Below, in pieces: positions 30,804-39,374 of a stretch of 64,000 nucleotides of DNA (position 1 is the first letter of the stretch; each line of letters starts with the position of its first letter). The stretch comes from Janibacter terrae NBRC 107853 (GTDB lineage: Bacteria; Actinomycetota; Actinomycetes; Actinomycetales; Dermatophilaceae). The notes under the pieces are model-generated. The model was not told the DNA's origin. It did not search any database and was given only the letters and a program-made list of their open reading frames with translations. The stretch spans positions 248,001-312,000 of the forward strand of contig NZ_BCUV01000007.1 in NCBI RefSeq assembly GCF_001591405.1, read 5' to 3'. The position numbers were made by a program, and so were the translations under genes.

Positions 30804-31564
30804 CAGTCGCAGGGGGAGCCGGCGACGTAGAGGACCTGACCGGTGGTGAAGCCGGCCCCCTCGCTGGCGAAGAAGGAGACGGCGTGGGCGATGTCCTCGG
30901 GCTGGCCGGTCCGGCCGACGGGGACCTGCTGGGCCGCGTGGGTCACGAAGTCCTCGAACGGGACACCGACCCGCTCCGCAGTCGCCTGGGTCATCTCGGT
31001 CTCGATGAAGCCGGGCGCGATGGCGTTGGCGGTCACGCCGAACCTGCCCAGCTCGATGGCCAGGGTCTTGGTGAACCCCTGCACGCCGGCCTTGGCGGCC
31101 GAGTAGTTGGTCTGGCCGCGGTTGCCCTGGGCGGAGGTCGAGGAGAGGTTGACGATGCGCCCGTACCGCTCCTGCGTCATGAACGCCTGGCAGGCCTTGG
31201 TCATGAGGAAGGCGCCGCGCAGGTGGACCGCCATGACGGAGTCCCAGTCCTCGACGGACATCTTGAAGAGCAGGTTGTCGCGGATGATGCCGGCGTTGTT
31301 GACCAGCACGGTCGGCGCACCGAGCTCGTCGGCGATCCGCCGCACGGCGGCCTCGACCTGCTCGGGGTCCGAGACGTCGGCGCCGACGGCGAGCGCCCGC
31401 CCCCCGGCCGCGGTGATCTCCTCGACGACGGGCACGCAGGCCGACTCGTCGAGGTCGAGGACGGCGACGGCCATCCCGTCCGCGGCGAGGCGGCGGGCGA
31501 CGCCCGCCCCGATCCCTCGGGCCGCGCCGGTGACGACGGCGACGCGCTGCTGGTCAGTGGTCAT
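30803..31564 (-). CDS. 3-oxoacyl reductase / 3-hydroxyacyl-CoA dehydrogenase-like SDR
   Basis: A 253-residue FabG-type SDR: VVTGAARGIGAG, LVNNAGIIRDNLLFKM, NLSSTSAQGNRGQTNYSAAKAG (catalytic Ser, Tyr and Lys) and IAPGFIETEMT. In this setting it more likely acts as a 3-hydroxyacyl-CoA dehydrogenase than in fatty acid synthesis. First gene of the long minus-strand operon. CAGGAG precedes the ATG. Its promoter (-35 TTGAAC, 17-base spacer, -10 TATGTT) is divergent from that of the MaoC gene, and the TTGAA-N6-TTCAA operator lies in the spacer. Confidence 0.87.
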   Translation of the reverse strand: MTTDQQRVAVVTGAARGIGAGVARRLAADGMAVAVLDLDESACVPVVEEITAAGGRALAVGADVSDPEQVEAAVRRIADELGAPTVLVNNAGIIRDNLLFKMSVEDWDSVMAVHLRGAFLMTKACQAFMTQERYGRIVNLSSTSAQGNRGQTNYSAAKAGVQGFTKTLAIELGRFGVTANAIAPGFIETEMTQATAERVGVPFEDFVTHAAQQVPVGRTGQPEDIAHAVSFFASEGAGFTTGQVLYVAGSPCD

Positions 31565-31602
31565 CTGAGAACTCCTGTGGTCTCGACTGCCGGAACGCCT
31601 CG

Positions 31603-31638
31603 AACATACTTGAACCCGGCTTCAAGTTCAACTAGGTT
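31603..31638. promoter_or_regulatory. Face-to-face divergent promoters with operator copy 2
   Basis: The plus promoter has -35 TTGAAC (31610-31615), a 17-base spacer and -10 TAGGTT (31633-31638) for the MaoC gene. The minus promoter has -35 TTGAAC (31631-31626), a 17-base spacer and -10 TATGTT (31608-31603) for the SDR operon. The operator TTGAACCCGGCTTCAA (31610-31625) overlaps both, so one bound repressor would block both. Confidence 0.75.
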
Positions 31639-31672
31639 CGGGGCATCCCGTTCGTGATCGAAGGAGCTCACC

Positions 31673-32143
31673 ATGACGCAGACAGCCCAGCACCGCCCGA
31701 CCTCGGTCCAGGACCTCAAGGACCTCGTGGGGGTCGAGCTCGGCCCTACCGAGTGGCACGTCGTCGACCAGGCCAAGATCGACGGCTTCGCCGACCTCAC
31801 CGGCGACCACCAGTGGATCCACGTCGACCCTGCCAGGGCCGCGGACTCCCCCTTCGGCTCGACGATCGCGCACGGCCTCTACAGCCTCTCGCGCACGCCG
31901 GCCTTCCTCGAGGAGCTCATGGCCTTCGACGGGTTCGCCCACAGCCTGAACTACGGCTACGACAAGGTGCGCTTCATCCACCCGCTGCCGGTGGACTCGC
32001 GCATCCGCCTGCGCGCGATGCTGAGCTCGGTCGAGGAGACCGCCCCCGGCGCCGTCAAGGTCGTCACGACCCTCACGGTCGAGGCCGACGGGATCGACAA
32101 GCCGATCCTCGTCGCGGAGTCGATCGGCCGCTTCAGCTCCTGA
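31673..32143 (+). CDS. MaoC-family enoyl-CoA hydratase
   Basis: A 156-residue hot-dog hydratase with the hydratase-2 motif FADLTGDHQWIHVDPARA (catalytic Asp and His) followed by FGSTIAHGLYSLS. It is of the NodN/PhaJ type and adds water to trans-2-enoyl-CoA to give (R)-3-hydroxyacyl-CoA. GAAGGAG precedes the ATG at 31673. It is transcribed divergently from the SDR operon under a shared operator and ends at a hairpin facing the convergent thioesterase. Confidence 0.9.
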   Translation: MTQTAQHRPTSVQDLKDLVGVELGPTEWHVVDQAKIDGFADLTGDHQWIHVDPARAADSPFGSTIAHGLYSLSRTPAFLEELMAFDGFAHSLNYGYDKVRFIHPLPVDSRIRLRAMLSSVEETAPGAVKVVTTLTVEADGIDKPILVAESIGRFSS

Positions 32144-32156
32144 CCCAGCCGGACGA

Positions 32157-32189
32157 GAGAACCGCATCCGCCTGGCGGATGCGGTTCTC
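32157..32189. terminator. Bidirectional terminator
   Basis: A perfect 14-bp stem, GAGAACCGCATCCG/CGGATGCGGTTCTC, with a CCTGG loop lies between the convergent MaoC hydratase and thioesterase genes. Confidence 0.85.
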
Positions 32190-32207
32190 CTGTCGGCGGG
32201 CTCGGGT

Positions 32208-32714
32208 TCAGCGACGCACGCCGATCGTGCCCGACAGGGGCAGCTGCCAGGGCAGGGCCCGATGGGCGGCGATCTCCGCATCGATGCGCCGGGCCAGGTC
32301 CGCCGGGAAGGGGGTGGCCCGGCGGGTCACGAGGTCGACGTGCCCCTCGAGCACCTCGAGCGTGTTGGCGATCCGCCCGGTGGTGTGGTTGACGACGACC
32401 GAGATCCCGTGGAAGACCTTGTCGCCCCTGTCGAGCCAGCGCACGTGCGCGGAGATCTCCTCGCCGATGTGCACCTCGTGCAGGAAGCGCAGGTGCTGCT
32501 CCATGCTGAACACGCCGAGCCGACGACCGGAGCGGTAGGCGTCGTCGACGCCGATGCGCAGCAGCGACTCGTGCGCCGCGCGGATGTGGAAGCCGTAGAA
32601 GTGGGCCACGTTGACGTGGCCGTTGCCGTCCTCCCACTCCGGCCCGGCGACGACGCGGCAGGCCTCGGGGATCCGCGCGACCTCGGCGACGGTGGGCAGC
32701 TGGTCGACGGTCAC
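32208..32714 (-). CDS. Acyl-CoA thioesterase-like hot-dog protein
   Basis: A 168-residue single-domain hot-dog protein of the thioesterase group. The segment WEDGNGHVNVAHFYGFHIRA corresponds to the active-site helix region of 4HBT enzymes, and FHGISVVVNHTTGRIANTLEVLEGHVDL forms the later strands. Start is the GTG at 32714, which overlaps the stop of the upstream quinone reductase as GTGA. It may release a CoA-bound product or recover CoA. Substrate is unknown. Confidence 0.75.
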   Translation of the reverse strand: MTVDQLPTVAEVARIPEACRVVAGPEWEDGNGHVNVAHFYGFHIRAAHESLLRIGVDDAYRSGRRLGVFSMEQHLRFLHEVHIGEEISAHVRWLDRGDKVFHGISVVVNHTTGRIANTLEVLEGHVDLVTRRATPFPADLARRIDAEIAAHRALPWQLPLSGTIGVRR

Positions 32715-33664
32715 GGCACCAGGACCACCTTGCCGGTCACGGTGCGCCCCTCGAGGGAGGAGAGCGCGGTCGCGGCCTCCTCCAGCGGGTGGACCGCACC
32801 GACGACGGGGCGCAGGGCACCGCTGCGCAGGTGCGGGAGCATGGCGTCCCACTCCCGGCGCACGTGGCCCGGGCGCGACATCGCGTAGGCACCCCACCCG
32901 ACGCCGACGACCGAGACGTTGTTGAGGAGCAGCCGGTTGACCTTGACCTCGGGGATCCCACCGGCCGTGAAGCCGATGACGAGGAGCCGCCCGTGCTCGC
33001 GCAGGGCGCGCAGGGAGTCGGTGAAGCGGTCCCCGCCGACGGGGTCGACGACGATGTCGACGCTCCCCTTGCCGACCGCCGCGAGGAACCCGTCGGCCGG
33101 GACGACCTCGTCCGCACCGGCGGCCCGGGCGATCTCCCCCTTCGCCTCGGTGGAGACGACCCCGATGACCCGCCCGGCACCGAAGGCCTTGGCCATCTGG
33201 ATGGCCGCGGTGCCGATGCCTCCGGCGGCGCCGTGGACGAGGACGGTCTCGCCCTCGGTCAGGCCACCGCGCTCGAGGAGCGCGAAGTAGACCGTCGCGT
33301 AGTTGAAGGTGAAGGACGCGGCCTCCTCGAAGGTGACCTCGTCGGGCAGGGCGAAGGTCAGGTCCGGGCGGGCCACGGCCTGCTCGGCGAAGCCACCCAG
33401 CAGGGTGAGCGCGGCGACGCGGTCACCGGCGGACAACCCGCTGCCCTCAGGGGCGGCGACGACGACGCCGGCGACCTCGGCGCCCGGGACGAAGGGGAGG
33501 TCCGGCTTGACCTGGTACAGGCCCCGGGTCTGGAGCAGCTCGGGGAAGGCGACCCCGGCCGCCTTGACGTCGATCGTCACGAGCCGCGGGTCACCGGGCT
33601 CCGGAAGGTCGACGAGCTCGACCGCCTCGGGGCCGTCGAGCGAGGAGATGTGGACTGCGCGCAT
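32711..33664 (-). CDS. NADPH:quinone reductase-like MDR oxidoreductase
   Basis: A 317-residue zinc-free medium-chain dehydrogenase/reductase. The GroES-like part includes AAGVAFPELLQTRGLYQ and VPGAEVAGVV. The Rossmann part has VLVHGAAGGIGTAAIQMAKAFGA. No zinc-binding Cys cluster is present, which fits quinone or enoyl reductases. It follows another MDR gene by 12 bases and is coupled to the thioesterase. It probably reduces an enoyl-CoA or enone intermediate in the island. Confidence 0.85.
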   Translation of the reverse strand: MRAVHISSLDGPEAVELVDLPEPGDPRLVTIDVKAAGVAFPELLQTRGLYQVKPDLPFVPGAEVAGVVVAAPEGSGLSAGDRVAALTLLGGFAEQAVARPDLTFALPDEVTFEEAASFTFNYATVYFALLERGGLTEGETVLVHGAAGGIGTAAIQMAKAFGAGRVIGVVSTEAKGEIARAAGADEVVPADGFLAAVGKGSVDIVVDPVGGDRFTDSLRALREHGRLLVIGFTAGGIPEVKVNRLLLNNVSVVGVGWGAYAMSRPGHVRREWDAMLPHLRSGALRPVVGAVHPLEEAATALSSLEGRTVTGKVVLVP

Positions 33665-33676
33665 GTGGGAGACCTT

Positions 33677-34678
33677 TCAGACCTGGAGGAGGAGCTTGCC
33701 GGTGTTGACCCCGTCGAAGAGGCCGAGCAGGGCGTCGGGGAAGGCGGCGACGCCGCCCTCGAGGACGGTCTCGGTCGCGACGAGACGGCCGTCGCGGATG
33801 AGCTCGCCGATGCCTGCGATGGCCTCGCCGTAGCGGTCGGCGTAGTCCATGACGACGAAGCCCTGCATGCTCGCGCGGAAGACCAGCAGCGCCATGTAGC
33901 GCCGCGGCCCCTCCGCGAGGGTCTCGTCGTTGTAGGTCGAGATGGCCCCGCAGACGACGACGCGGGCACCGTGCGCCAGGTTGGCCAAGGCGGCGTCGAG
34001 CAGCTCCCCGCCGACGTTGTCGAAGTAGACGTCCACGCCGTCGGGTGCGGCCCGGCGCACCTGGCGCAGCAGGTCCCCCTCGCGGCGGTCGATGACCTCG
34101 TCGAGCCCGAGCTCGCGCAGCCAGGCGACCTTGTCCGGGCCCCCGGCGACGCCGATGACCCGGCACCCCTTGGCCTTGGCGAGCTGGGCGACGGTGCTGC
34201 CGACGGCACCGGCCGCAGCCGACACGAGGACGGTGTCGCCGGGCTGCGCCCGTCCGATGTCCTCCAGGCCGAACCACGCGGTCATGCCCGGCATGCCGAG
34301 CGCGCCCAGCCAGGTGCTCATCGGGGCGAGGTCCAGGTCGAGGCGGGCGACCCCCTTCCCGCTGGAGATCGCGTACTCGCGCACCCCGAAGGTGCCGCTC
34401 ACGACGTCACCGACGGCGAAGTCCTCGTGCTGCGAGGCGACGACCGTGCCGGCACCGAAGGCCCGCATGACGGCGCCGATCTGCACCGGAGGCAGGTACG
34501 AGCGCACGTCGTTGAGCCAGCCGCGCATCGCGGGGTCGAGCGAGATCTGCTGCAGCTCGACGAGGAACTCCCCCGGACCGGGGTCGGGGACGTCGGTCGT
34601 GGCCAGCTCCCAGGTGCTCGCGTCGGGGCGGCCGTGCGGGCGGGCGGCGAGGCGGATCTCCTGCGAGGTCCGGGACAT
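33677..34678 (-). CDS. NADP-dependent oxidoreductase, CurA/leukotriene-B4-dehydrogenase-like
   Basis: A 333-residue MDR protein of the YncB/CurA/prostaglandin-reductase branch. Markers are LDPAMRGWLNDVRSY, GMPGMTAWFGLEDIG, VLVSAAAGAVGSTVAQLAKAKG and YFDNVGGELLDAAL. Relatives reduce the double bond of alpha,beta-unsaturated ketones or aldehydes with NADPH. The ATG at 34678 has AGGAG upstream; the longer open frame is discarded. It is the first gene of a three-gene operon divergent from the RhlG-like SDR, with two operator copies between them. Confidence 0.86.
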   Translation of the reverse strand: MSRTSQEIRLAARPHGRPDASTWELATTDVPDPGPGEFLVELQQISLDPAMRGWLNDVRSYLPPVQIGAVMRAFGAGTVVASQHEDFAVGDVVSGTFGVREYAISSGKGVARLDLDLAPMSTWLGALGMPGMTAWFGLEDIGRAQPGDTVLVSAAAGAVGSTVAQLAKAKGCRVIGVAGGPDKVAWLRELGLDEVIDRREGDLLRQVRRAAPDGVDVYFDNVGGELLDAALANLAHGARVVVCGAISTYNDETLAEGPRRYMALLVFRASMQGFVVMDYADRYGEAIAGIGELIRDGRLVATETVLEGGVAAFPDALLGLFDGVNTGKLLLQV

Positions 34679-34727
34679 GGGTGGCTCCTGGGTCGGGTCG
34701 ACGGTGACACGGCCACCCTGCCACAAC

Positions 34728-34743
34728 ATGAATCTGCGTTCAA
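34728..34743. promoter_or_regulatory. Operator copy 3, MDR operon promoter
   Basis: ATGAATCTGCGTTCAA matches TTGAA-N6-TTCAA in nine of ten arm positions (read on the other strand, TTGAACGCAGATTCAT). It overlaps the probable minus-strand -10 region (CATGTT). Confidence 0.55.
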
Positions 34744-34749
34744 CTACTC

Positions 34750-34778
34750 TTGAACCACGATTCAAGTGCGACTACGGT
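34750..34778. promoter_or_regulatory. SDR promoter with operator copy 4
   Basis: -35 TTGAAC (34750-34755), a 17-base spacer and -10 TACGGT (34773-34778) drive the RhlG-like SDR. The operator TTGAACCACGATTCAA covers 34750-34765, so it overlaps the -35 exactly as at 31610. Confidence 0.7.
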
Positions 34779-34808
34779 CGAGCCACCACCCCCGAGCGAA
34801 GGACCACC

Positions 34809-35594
34809 ATGGACATCCCCTCCCTCTTCTCCCTCGAGGGCCGCGTCGCCCTCGTGACCGGCGGCTCCCGCGGCATCGGCCGGATGATCACCGAGGGCCT
34901 GCTCAGCCAGGGCGCGACGGTCTACATCACCGCCCGCAAGGCGGAGGCCTGCCTGGCCACGGCCGCAGAGCTGTCGCAGGAGCACGGCGAGGGTCGCTGC
35001 ACGGCGCTGCCCGGTGACGTGTCGACGACCGCCGGCATCGCCGACCTGCTCGCCGCCCTGGCCGAGCACGAGGACCACCTCGACGTGCTCGTCAACAACG
35101 CCGGCGCGGCGTGGGCCGAGCCCTTCGACAGCTTCCCCGAGAGCGGCTGGGACAAGGTCATGGACCTCAACGTCAAGGCGCCCTTCTTCCTCACCCAGGC
35201 GGCCAAGGGCCTGCTGCTCGCCGGCCGTGAGCGCAGCGGCCACCTGGCCAAGGTCATCAACATCGCCTCCATCGACGGGCTCTCCCTCAACCCGCTCGAG
35301 ACGTACTCGTACCACGCGAGCAAGGCGGGGGTCGTCCACCTCACGAAGCGGATGGCCGTCACGCTCGCGCCCGAGGGCATCGTCGTCAGCGCGATCGCGC
35401 CGGGCGCCTTCGCCTCGAGCATGAACAAGGAGGCGCGCGACCACGGGGACGAGATCTCCGGCCAGATCCCCTCCGGTCGCATCGGGCGTCCCGAGGACAT
35501 GGCCGCCGCCGCGATCTACCTGGCCTCGGACGCCGGCGACTACGTCGTCGGCAGCACGCTGACCGTCGACGGCGGGGTCAACATCGCCCGCTGA
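34809..35594 (+). CDS. Short-chain dehydrogenase, RhlG-like
   Basis: A 261-residue SDR that resembles RhlG-type ketoreductases: [77 protein letters not shown] (catalytic Ser, Tyr and Lys) and [12 protein letters not shown] at the end. It reduces or oxidises a 3-oxo/3-hydroxyacyl group. AAGGA precedes the ATG at 34809. Monocistronic, operator-controlled, and ended by a hairpin shared with the convergent tetR gene. Confidence 0.88.
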   Translation: MDIPSLFSLEGRVALVTGGSRGIGRMITEGLLSQGATVYITARKAEACLATAAELSQEHGEGRCTALPGDVSTTAGIADLLAALAEHEDHLDVLVNNAGAAWAEPFDSFPESGWDKVMDLNVKAPFFLTQAAKGLLLAGRERSGHLAKVINIASIDGLSLNPLETYSYHASKAGVVHLTKRMAVTLAPEGIVVSAIAPGAFASSMNKEARDHGDEISGQIPSGRIGRPEDMAAAAIYLASDAGDYVVGSTLTVDGGVNIAR

Positions 35595-35607
35595 GCCGCG
35601 CCACGTG

Positions 35608-35640
35608 ACGAAGGGAGGGGCCGCTGGCCCCTCCCTTCGT
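35608..35640. terminator. Bidirectional terminator
   Basis: A perfect 15-bp stem, ACGAAGGGAGGGGCC/GGCCCCTCCCTTCGT, with a GCT loop lies between the convergent SDR and tetR genes. Both arms contain CGAAGGG/CCCTTCG. Confidence 0.9.
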
Positions 35641-35657
35641 GCGCCGGCGAGGAGACC

Positions 35658-36338
35658 TCAGTCCGCGCGCAGCTCGGGCGTCGTGAGCCCGAGCGCGTTG
35701 GTCCACAGACGCGTGGCACCCTCGACGAGCTCCTCGACGGGGACGAGGAGGAAGTCGTTGACGAAGGCGTCCTGGGCCAGGCGCGAGACCATGCCCGAGA
35801 GCGCCATGGCCGCGGTCATCGCGTCGATCCCGCGGTCCGCGAGCCCGCGGGACTGCAGGTCGGCGATGGCCTTGCCGTTGCGGACGACGAACGCCTGGGC
35901 CCTGGCCTGGCGCAGCCGCCGGAACCGCGGGTCGACCGCGGCGACCTGGAGGAGCAGCTGGTTGAGCCGCGCGTTGCGCCGGTAGGCCTCGAAGTAGGCG
36001 CGGTTGCTCGCGGCGATGATCGCGACCGGGTCGTCGGTCGCCTCCATCCGGTGGGTCCCGGGGTGCAGCATCTCGCTCTGCGCCTGGTGCAGGACCGCCG
36101 CGAAGACCTCGTCCTTGCTGTCGAACCACGTGTAGAAGCTGCCGATCGAGCACTTCGCCTCGGCGGCGATGTCGACCAGGCGGGAGTCGACGAAGCCGTC
36201 GCGCTCGAAGACGGTGCGGGCAGCGGCGATGAGCGCGTCCCGGGTGCGCTGGCCGCGCGCGGTCTGCGGCTGGGTGCCGAGCTTGGCGGCGTCGACGAGG
36301 TCGGGCACCTCGCTCGTGGTCTCGCTGTCGCTGGGCAT
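35658..36338 (-). CDS. TetR-family transcriptional regulator, likely local regulator
   Basis: A 226-residue TetR-type repressor. The helix-turn-helix lies at about residues 55-75 (LVDIAAEAKCSIGSFYTWF) after the usual RTRDALIAAARTVFERDGF. The C-terminal ligand domain is all-helical, with LNQLLLQVAAVDPRF. The ATG at 36338 is seven bases after TAGCAT, so it has a leaderless promoter inside the end of the kinase gene and is also downstream in the HAD-ACAD-APH operon. It is the only transcription factor in the 17-42 kb island, hence the best candidate to bind the TTGAA-N6-TTCAA sites. That link is inference. Confidence 0.88.
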   Translation of the reverse strand: MPSDSETTSEVPDLVDAAKLGTQPQTARGQRTRDALIAAARTVFERDGFVDSRLVDIAAEAKCSIGSFYTWFDSKDEVFAAVLHQAQSEMLHPGTHRMEATDDPVAIIAASNRAYFEAYRRNARLNQLLLQVAAVDPRFRRLRQARAQAFVVRNGKAIADLQSRGLADRGIDAMTAAMALSGMVSRLAQDAFVNDFLLVPVEELVEGATRLWTNALGLTTPELRAD

Positions 36339-36345
36339 GGCCGCC

Positions 36346-36351
36346 ATGCTA
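36346..36351 (-). promoter_or_regulatory. Leaderless -10 element for tetR
   Basis: TAGCAT on the minus strand overlaps the stop codon of the kinase gene and ends seven bases before the tetR ATG. It would give a second, internal source of the regulator. Confidence 0.5.
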
Positions 36352-37365
36352 AACCGCTTCGTCCAGCACCACGTGCGCAGCGGACACGAGCTGGTCGACG
36401 GCCTCTGCGGGGATCTCGCCCATGGCGGTGAGGTTGCGCGGGTCGTCCAGCTGCCGGCGCCGGACGCCCTCGAGGATGATCGCGACCTTCCACAGCCCGA
36501 GCCCGTGCCAGAAGGGCACGGCCGAGACATCCCGCCCGGAGACCTGCGCGTAGTGCGCCACGAGCTCCTCCCGGGTGGCGAAGCCGGGCACCGTCGAGGC
36601 GTCGAAGCGCATCGTCGGGGGGTCGCCCGCCTGGGGCCAGTAGGCCAGCACGGTCCCGAGGTCGGCGAGCGGGTCGCCGAGGGTGGCGAGCTCCCAGTCG
36701 AGGATCGCCCGGACGTGCGCGTCCCGGGGGTCGACGATGACATTGCGCAGGTGGCTGTCGCCGTGGACGAGCACGACCTCCGCCGGGGCGGGCTCGCGCT
36801 CGTGGAGCCGGCTGGTGAGCCGGTCCAGCTCGGGCAGGTCCCGGGTCCGGGACAGCTCCCACTGCCCCGCCCACCGCTTGAGCTGCCGGGCCGCGTAGGG
36901 CTTGTGGCTCGCGAGGTCGGCGAGCCCCACCCGGTCCAGGTCGACCGCGTGGATGCGGGCCAGGGTCTCGACGAGAGAGAGGCCGACCGCGTGCCGGGCC
37001 GCCGGTGACAGGCCCTCCGCGTCGCTGCGTTCGTCGAGGACGAGCCCGTCGACGAAGGAGACGACGAGGACCGGCCGGTCGGCGACCGCCGGGTCCTCGC
37101 ACAGCCCGTGCACGACGGGAAGGGGGACGTCGGTCCCCTGGAGCGCGGAGAGGATCCGGTGCTCCCGGGCGACGTCGTGGGCCGAGGCCAGCAGCTCGCC
37201 CATCGGGGGGCGCCGCAGGACCAGGCGCTCCCCCTTCGCGTCCGTGACGAGGTAGGTGAGGTTGGACTGCCCCAGGCCCACGCGCTCGTGGACCAGCGGC
37301 GGCTCGACGTCCACCCGCTCGGCGATCCACGCCGCCATCGCGGCCGTGTCGATCCCCTCGATCAC
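36349..37365 (-). CDS. APH/ACAD10-11-type acyl-CoA hydroxyl kinase
   Basis: A 338-residue aminoglycoside-phosphotransferase-fold kinase. The catalytic loop HGDSHLRN is at residues 201-208 and the metal-binding DWE at 223-225, after an N-lobe with LVLRRPP. This branch is the one fused to acyl-CoA dehydrogenases in ACAD10 and ACAD11, and is related to LvaA of Pseudomonas putida, which phosphorylates 4-hydroxyacyl-CoA. The GTG at 37365 overlaps the dehydrogenase stop as GTGA, so kinase and dehydrogenase are co-translated. I infer phosphorylation of a hydroxyacyl-CoA rather than drug resistance. Confidence 0.82.
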   Translation of the reverse strand: MIEGIDTAAMAAWIAERVDVEPPLVHERVGLGQSNLTYLVTDAKGERLVLRRPPMGELLASAHDVAREHRILSALQGTDVPLPVVHGLCEDPAVADRPVLVVSFVDGLVLDERSDAEGLSPAARHAVGLSLVETLARIHAVDLDRVGLADLASHKPYAARQLKRWAGQWELSRTRDLPELDRLTSRLHEREPAPAEVVLVHGDSHLRNVIVDPRDAHVRAILDWELATLGDPLADLGTVLAYWPQAGDPPTMRFDASTVPGFATREELVAHYAQVSGRDVSAVPFWHGLGLWKVAIILEGVRRRQLDDPRNLTAMGEIPAEAVDQLVSAAHVVLDEAV

Positions 37366-38585
37366 TGGGACTTGCCCCACTGCGGGCTGCGGCGGCGGTA
37401 CTCGCGGCGCGCGATGGTCATCTTGTGCACCTCGTCGGGGCCGTCGGCCAGACGCAGGGTGCGCATGTGCGCGTACCACATGGCCAGCGGGAAGTCGTCG
37501 CTCACGCCGCCGCCTCCGTGCACCTGGATGGCCCGGTCGATGACCTTGAGCGCGACCGTCGGGGCGGCGACCTTGATGGCCGCGATCTCCGTGCGGGCGA
37601 CCTTGTTGCCGACGGTGTCCATGAGGTGCGCGGCCTTGAGGGTGAGCAGGCGCGCCATCTCGATCTCGATGCGGGACTCGGCGACCCAGTCCATGATGTT
37701 GGAGCGGTTGGCGACGGGCTCCCCGAAGGTCACCCGGGACTGTGCGCGGTCGATCATCAGGTCGAGGGCACGCTCCGCGACGCCGATGGCGCGCATGCAG
37801 TGGTGGATCCGGCCGGGACCCAGTCGGGCCTGGCTGATCATGAAGCCGTCGCCCTCGCCGGCGAGCAGCGCCTCGCGCGGGACCCGCACGTCGGTGAAGG
37901 TCACCTCGGCGTGGCCCTCGCGGTCCATGTACCCGAAGACCGGCAGCCCGCGCTCGATGGTCACACCGGGGGCGTCGATCGGCACGACCATCATCGACTG
38001 CTGGCGGTGCGTCGGGGCGTCCGGGTCGGTCTTGCCCATGACGATCATGACCTTGCAATTCTTGTGCAGCGCGTTGGAGGTCCACCACTTGCGGCCGTTG
38101 ATGACGTACTCGTCACCGTCGCGCTCCATGCGCGTCTCGACGTTGGTCGCGTCCGAGCTGGCGACCGCCGGCTCGGTCATGGCGAACGCGGAGGCCATCT
38201 CGCCCGCGAGCAGCGGCTTGAGGTACTTCTCCTTGTGCTCGTCGGTGCCGAAGAGCGTGAGCACCTCCATGTTGCCGGTGTCCGGGGCGTTGCAGTTGAT
38301 CGCCTCGGGGGCGATCTCGATGCTGCGCCCGGTGATCTCGGCGAGGTGCGCGTACTCGAGGTTGGTCAGGCCGGGGCCCCACTCCGGGTGGGGGTGGAAG
38401 AGGTTCCACAGGCCCTGGCTGCGTGCCTCCGCCTTGAGGTCCTCGAGGACCTGCGGGTGGTGGTTGGCGTCGCCGGAGGCGCGCATCTGCTCGCGGTAGA
38501 CGCTCTCCGCCGGGTAGACGTGCTCGTCCATGAAGGTGAGGAGTCGTTCGCGGTAGTCCTGTCCGCGTTCACTGAGTTCGAACAT
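37362..38585 (-). CDS. Acyl-CoA dehydrogenase, ACAD10/11-like, paired with kinase
   Basis: A 407-residue acyl-CoA dehydrogenase of the ACAD10/11 branch, paralogous to 27210-28427. Markers are [63 protein letters not shown] and [10 protein letters not shown]-like [10 protein letters not shown] near the end. AAGGA precedes the ATG at 38585. It lies between a HAD phosphatase and the APH kinase; together they have all the domains of mammalian ACAD10 as separate proteins. It may eliminate phosphate from 4-phospho-acyl-CoA, as proposed for LvaC and ACAD11. Confidence 0.87.
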   Translation of the reverse strand: MFELSERGQDYRERLLTFMDEHVYPAESVYREQMRASGDANHHPQVLEDLKAEARSQGLWNLFHPHPEWGPGLTNLEYAHLAEITGRSIEIAPEAINCNAPDTGNMEVLTLFGTDEHKEKYLKPLLAGEMASAFAMTEPAVASSDATNVETRMERDGDEYVINGRKWWTSNALHKNCKVMIVMGKTDPDAPTHRQQSMMVVPIDAPGVTIERGLPVFGYMDREGHAEVTFTDVRVPREALLAGEGDGFMISQARLGPGRIHHCMRAIGVAERALDLMIDRAQSRVTFGEPVANRSNIMDWVAESRIEIEMARLLTLKAAHLMDTVGNKVARTEIAAIKVAAPTVALKVIDRAIQVHGGGGVSDDFPLAMWYAHMRTLRLADGPDEVHKMTIARREYRRRSPQWGKSQ

Positions 38586-38630
38586 CGTGGCCGTCCTTCG
38601 GGGTGCTGGGGGTCGGGGTTCGGGGACCGG

Positions 38631-39302
38631 TCAGCGGGTGCCGGTCGGGGCCGGGAGGCGGAGTGCCTCGCGGATGCGGGGCAGGGACTCGTCGGCGCTG
38701 CGGTGGAGGATGCCGCGGATGCCGAGGCGGGCGGCCCCGACGAGGTTGTGCTCGAGGTCGTCGACGAGCACGCAGTCCGCGGGCTCGACGCCCAGGCGCT
38801 CGCAGGCGATCCGGTAGATCTCGCGCGAGGGCTTGCGCACCCCGACCTGGCCGGAGACCACGGAGACGTCGAAGAGCTCCTCGAGGTCGACGCGGGCGTA
38901 GCAGTCGCGCCCCAGGGAGTTGGAGACGAGCGCGACCGGGACGCCCGCGGCACGCGCCTGGCGGACGAGGTCGATCATCGGCTCGTCGAGGTCGAGGTGC
39001 GCGGCGACGCGGGCGAGCAGACCGCGGGGCTCGATGCGGCCACCCGCCTCGAGCATCGCGGCGGCGAAGGCGTCCTCGAAGCCCTCGTCGTCGAGCCGTC
39101 CGACCTCGTGCTCGGCGAGGGCGGTGCGCGCCCCCTCGTGGGTGGCCAGCAGGCGCAGCGCGGCGTCGGGGGCCAGGCCGGCATCGGCGGCGAGCGCGCC
39201 GAAGGCCGGGCCGATCGGGGCGGTGAGCACCCCACCGAAGTCGATGAGCAGCGCCGTGGCGCGCGCCTCGGCGGCGGTCGGGCCGGGTGACGTCGTCGTC
39301 AT
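38631..39302 (-). CDS. HAD-family phosphatase, ACAD10/epoxide-hydrolase-N type
   Basis: A 223-residue haloacid dehalogenase-like protein. Motif I is LLIDFGGVLT with nucleophile Asp21, but the second Asp of the classical DxD is Gly, as in HAD domains of the ACAD10 group. Motif II is VSNSLG, motif III contains VRKPSREIY and motif IV VLVDDLEHN. GAGGAG lies seven bases before the ATG at 39302, preferred over the ATG five codons upstream. First gene of the HAD-ACAD-APH-tetR operon. Its promoter (TTGAAT, 17-base spacer, TATACC) contains operator copy 5. Confidence 0.85.
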   Translation of the reverse strand: MTTTSPGPTAAEARATALLIDFGGVLTAPIGPAFGALAADAGLAPDAALRLLATHEGARTALAEHEVGRLDDEGFEDAFAAAMLEAGGRIEPRGLLARVAAHLDLDEPMIDLVRQARAAGVPVALVSNSLGRDCYARVDLEELFDVSVVSGQVGVRKPSREIYRIACERLGVEPADCVLVDDLEHNLVGAARLGIRGILHRSADESLPRIREALRLPAPTGTR

Positions 39303-39340
39303 GTCAGCACTCCTCATGGCTCCTGCGGTGTCGTGACAGG

Positions 39341-39374
39341 TATAGTTGAACTTAGATTCAGATTCAAGTCAATG
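39341..39374. promoter_or_regulatory. Divergent promoter with operator copy 5
   Basis: TTGAACTTAGATTCAG (39346-39361) matches the TTGAA-N6-TTCAA operator with one mismatch. On the minus strand TTGAAT, a 17-base spacer and TATACC drive the HAD operon. On the plus strand the MFS-hydratase frame begins at or near 39372. Confidence 0.6.

Noticed and set aside
36349-37365. APH-fold gene as an aminoglycoside-resistance gene
   Set aside because: It is coupled to an acyl-CoA dehydrogenase and a HAD gene and fits the ACAD10/11 kinase branch, not drug kinases.
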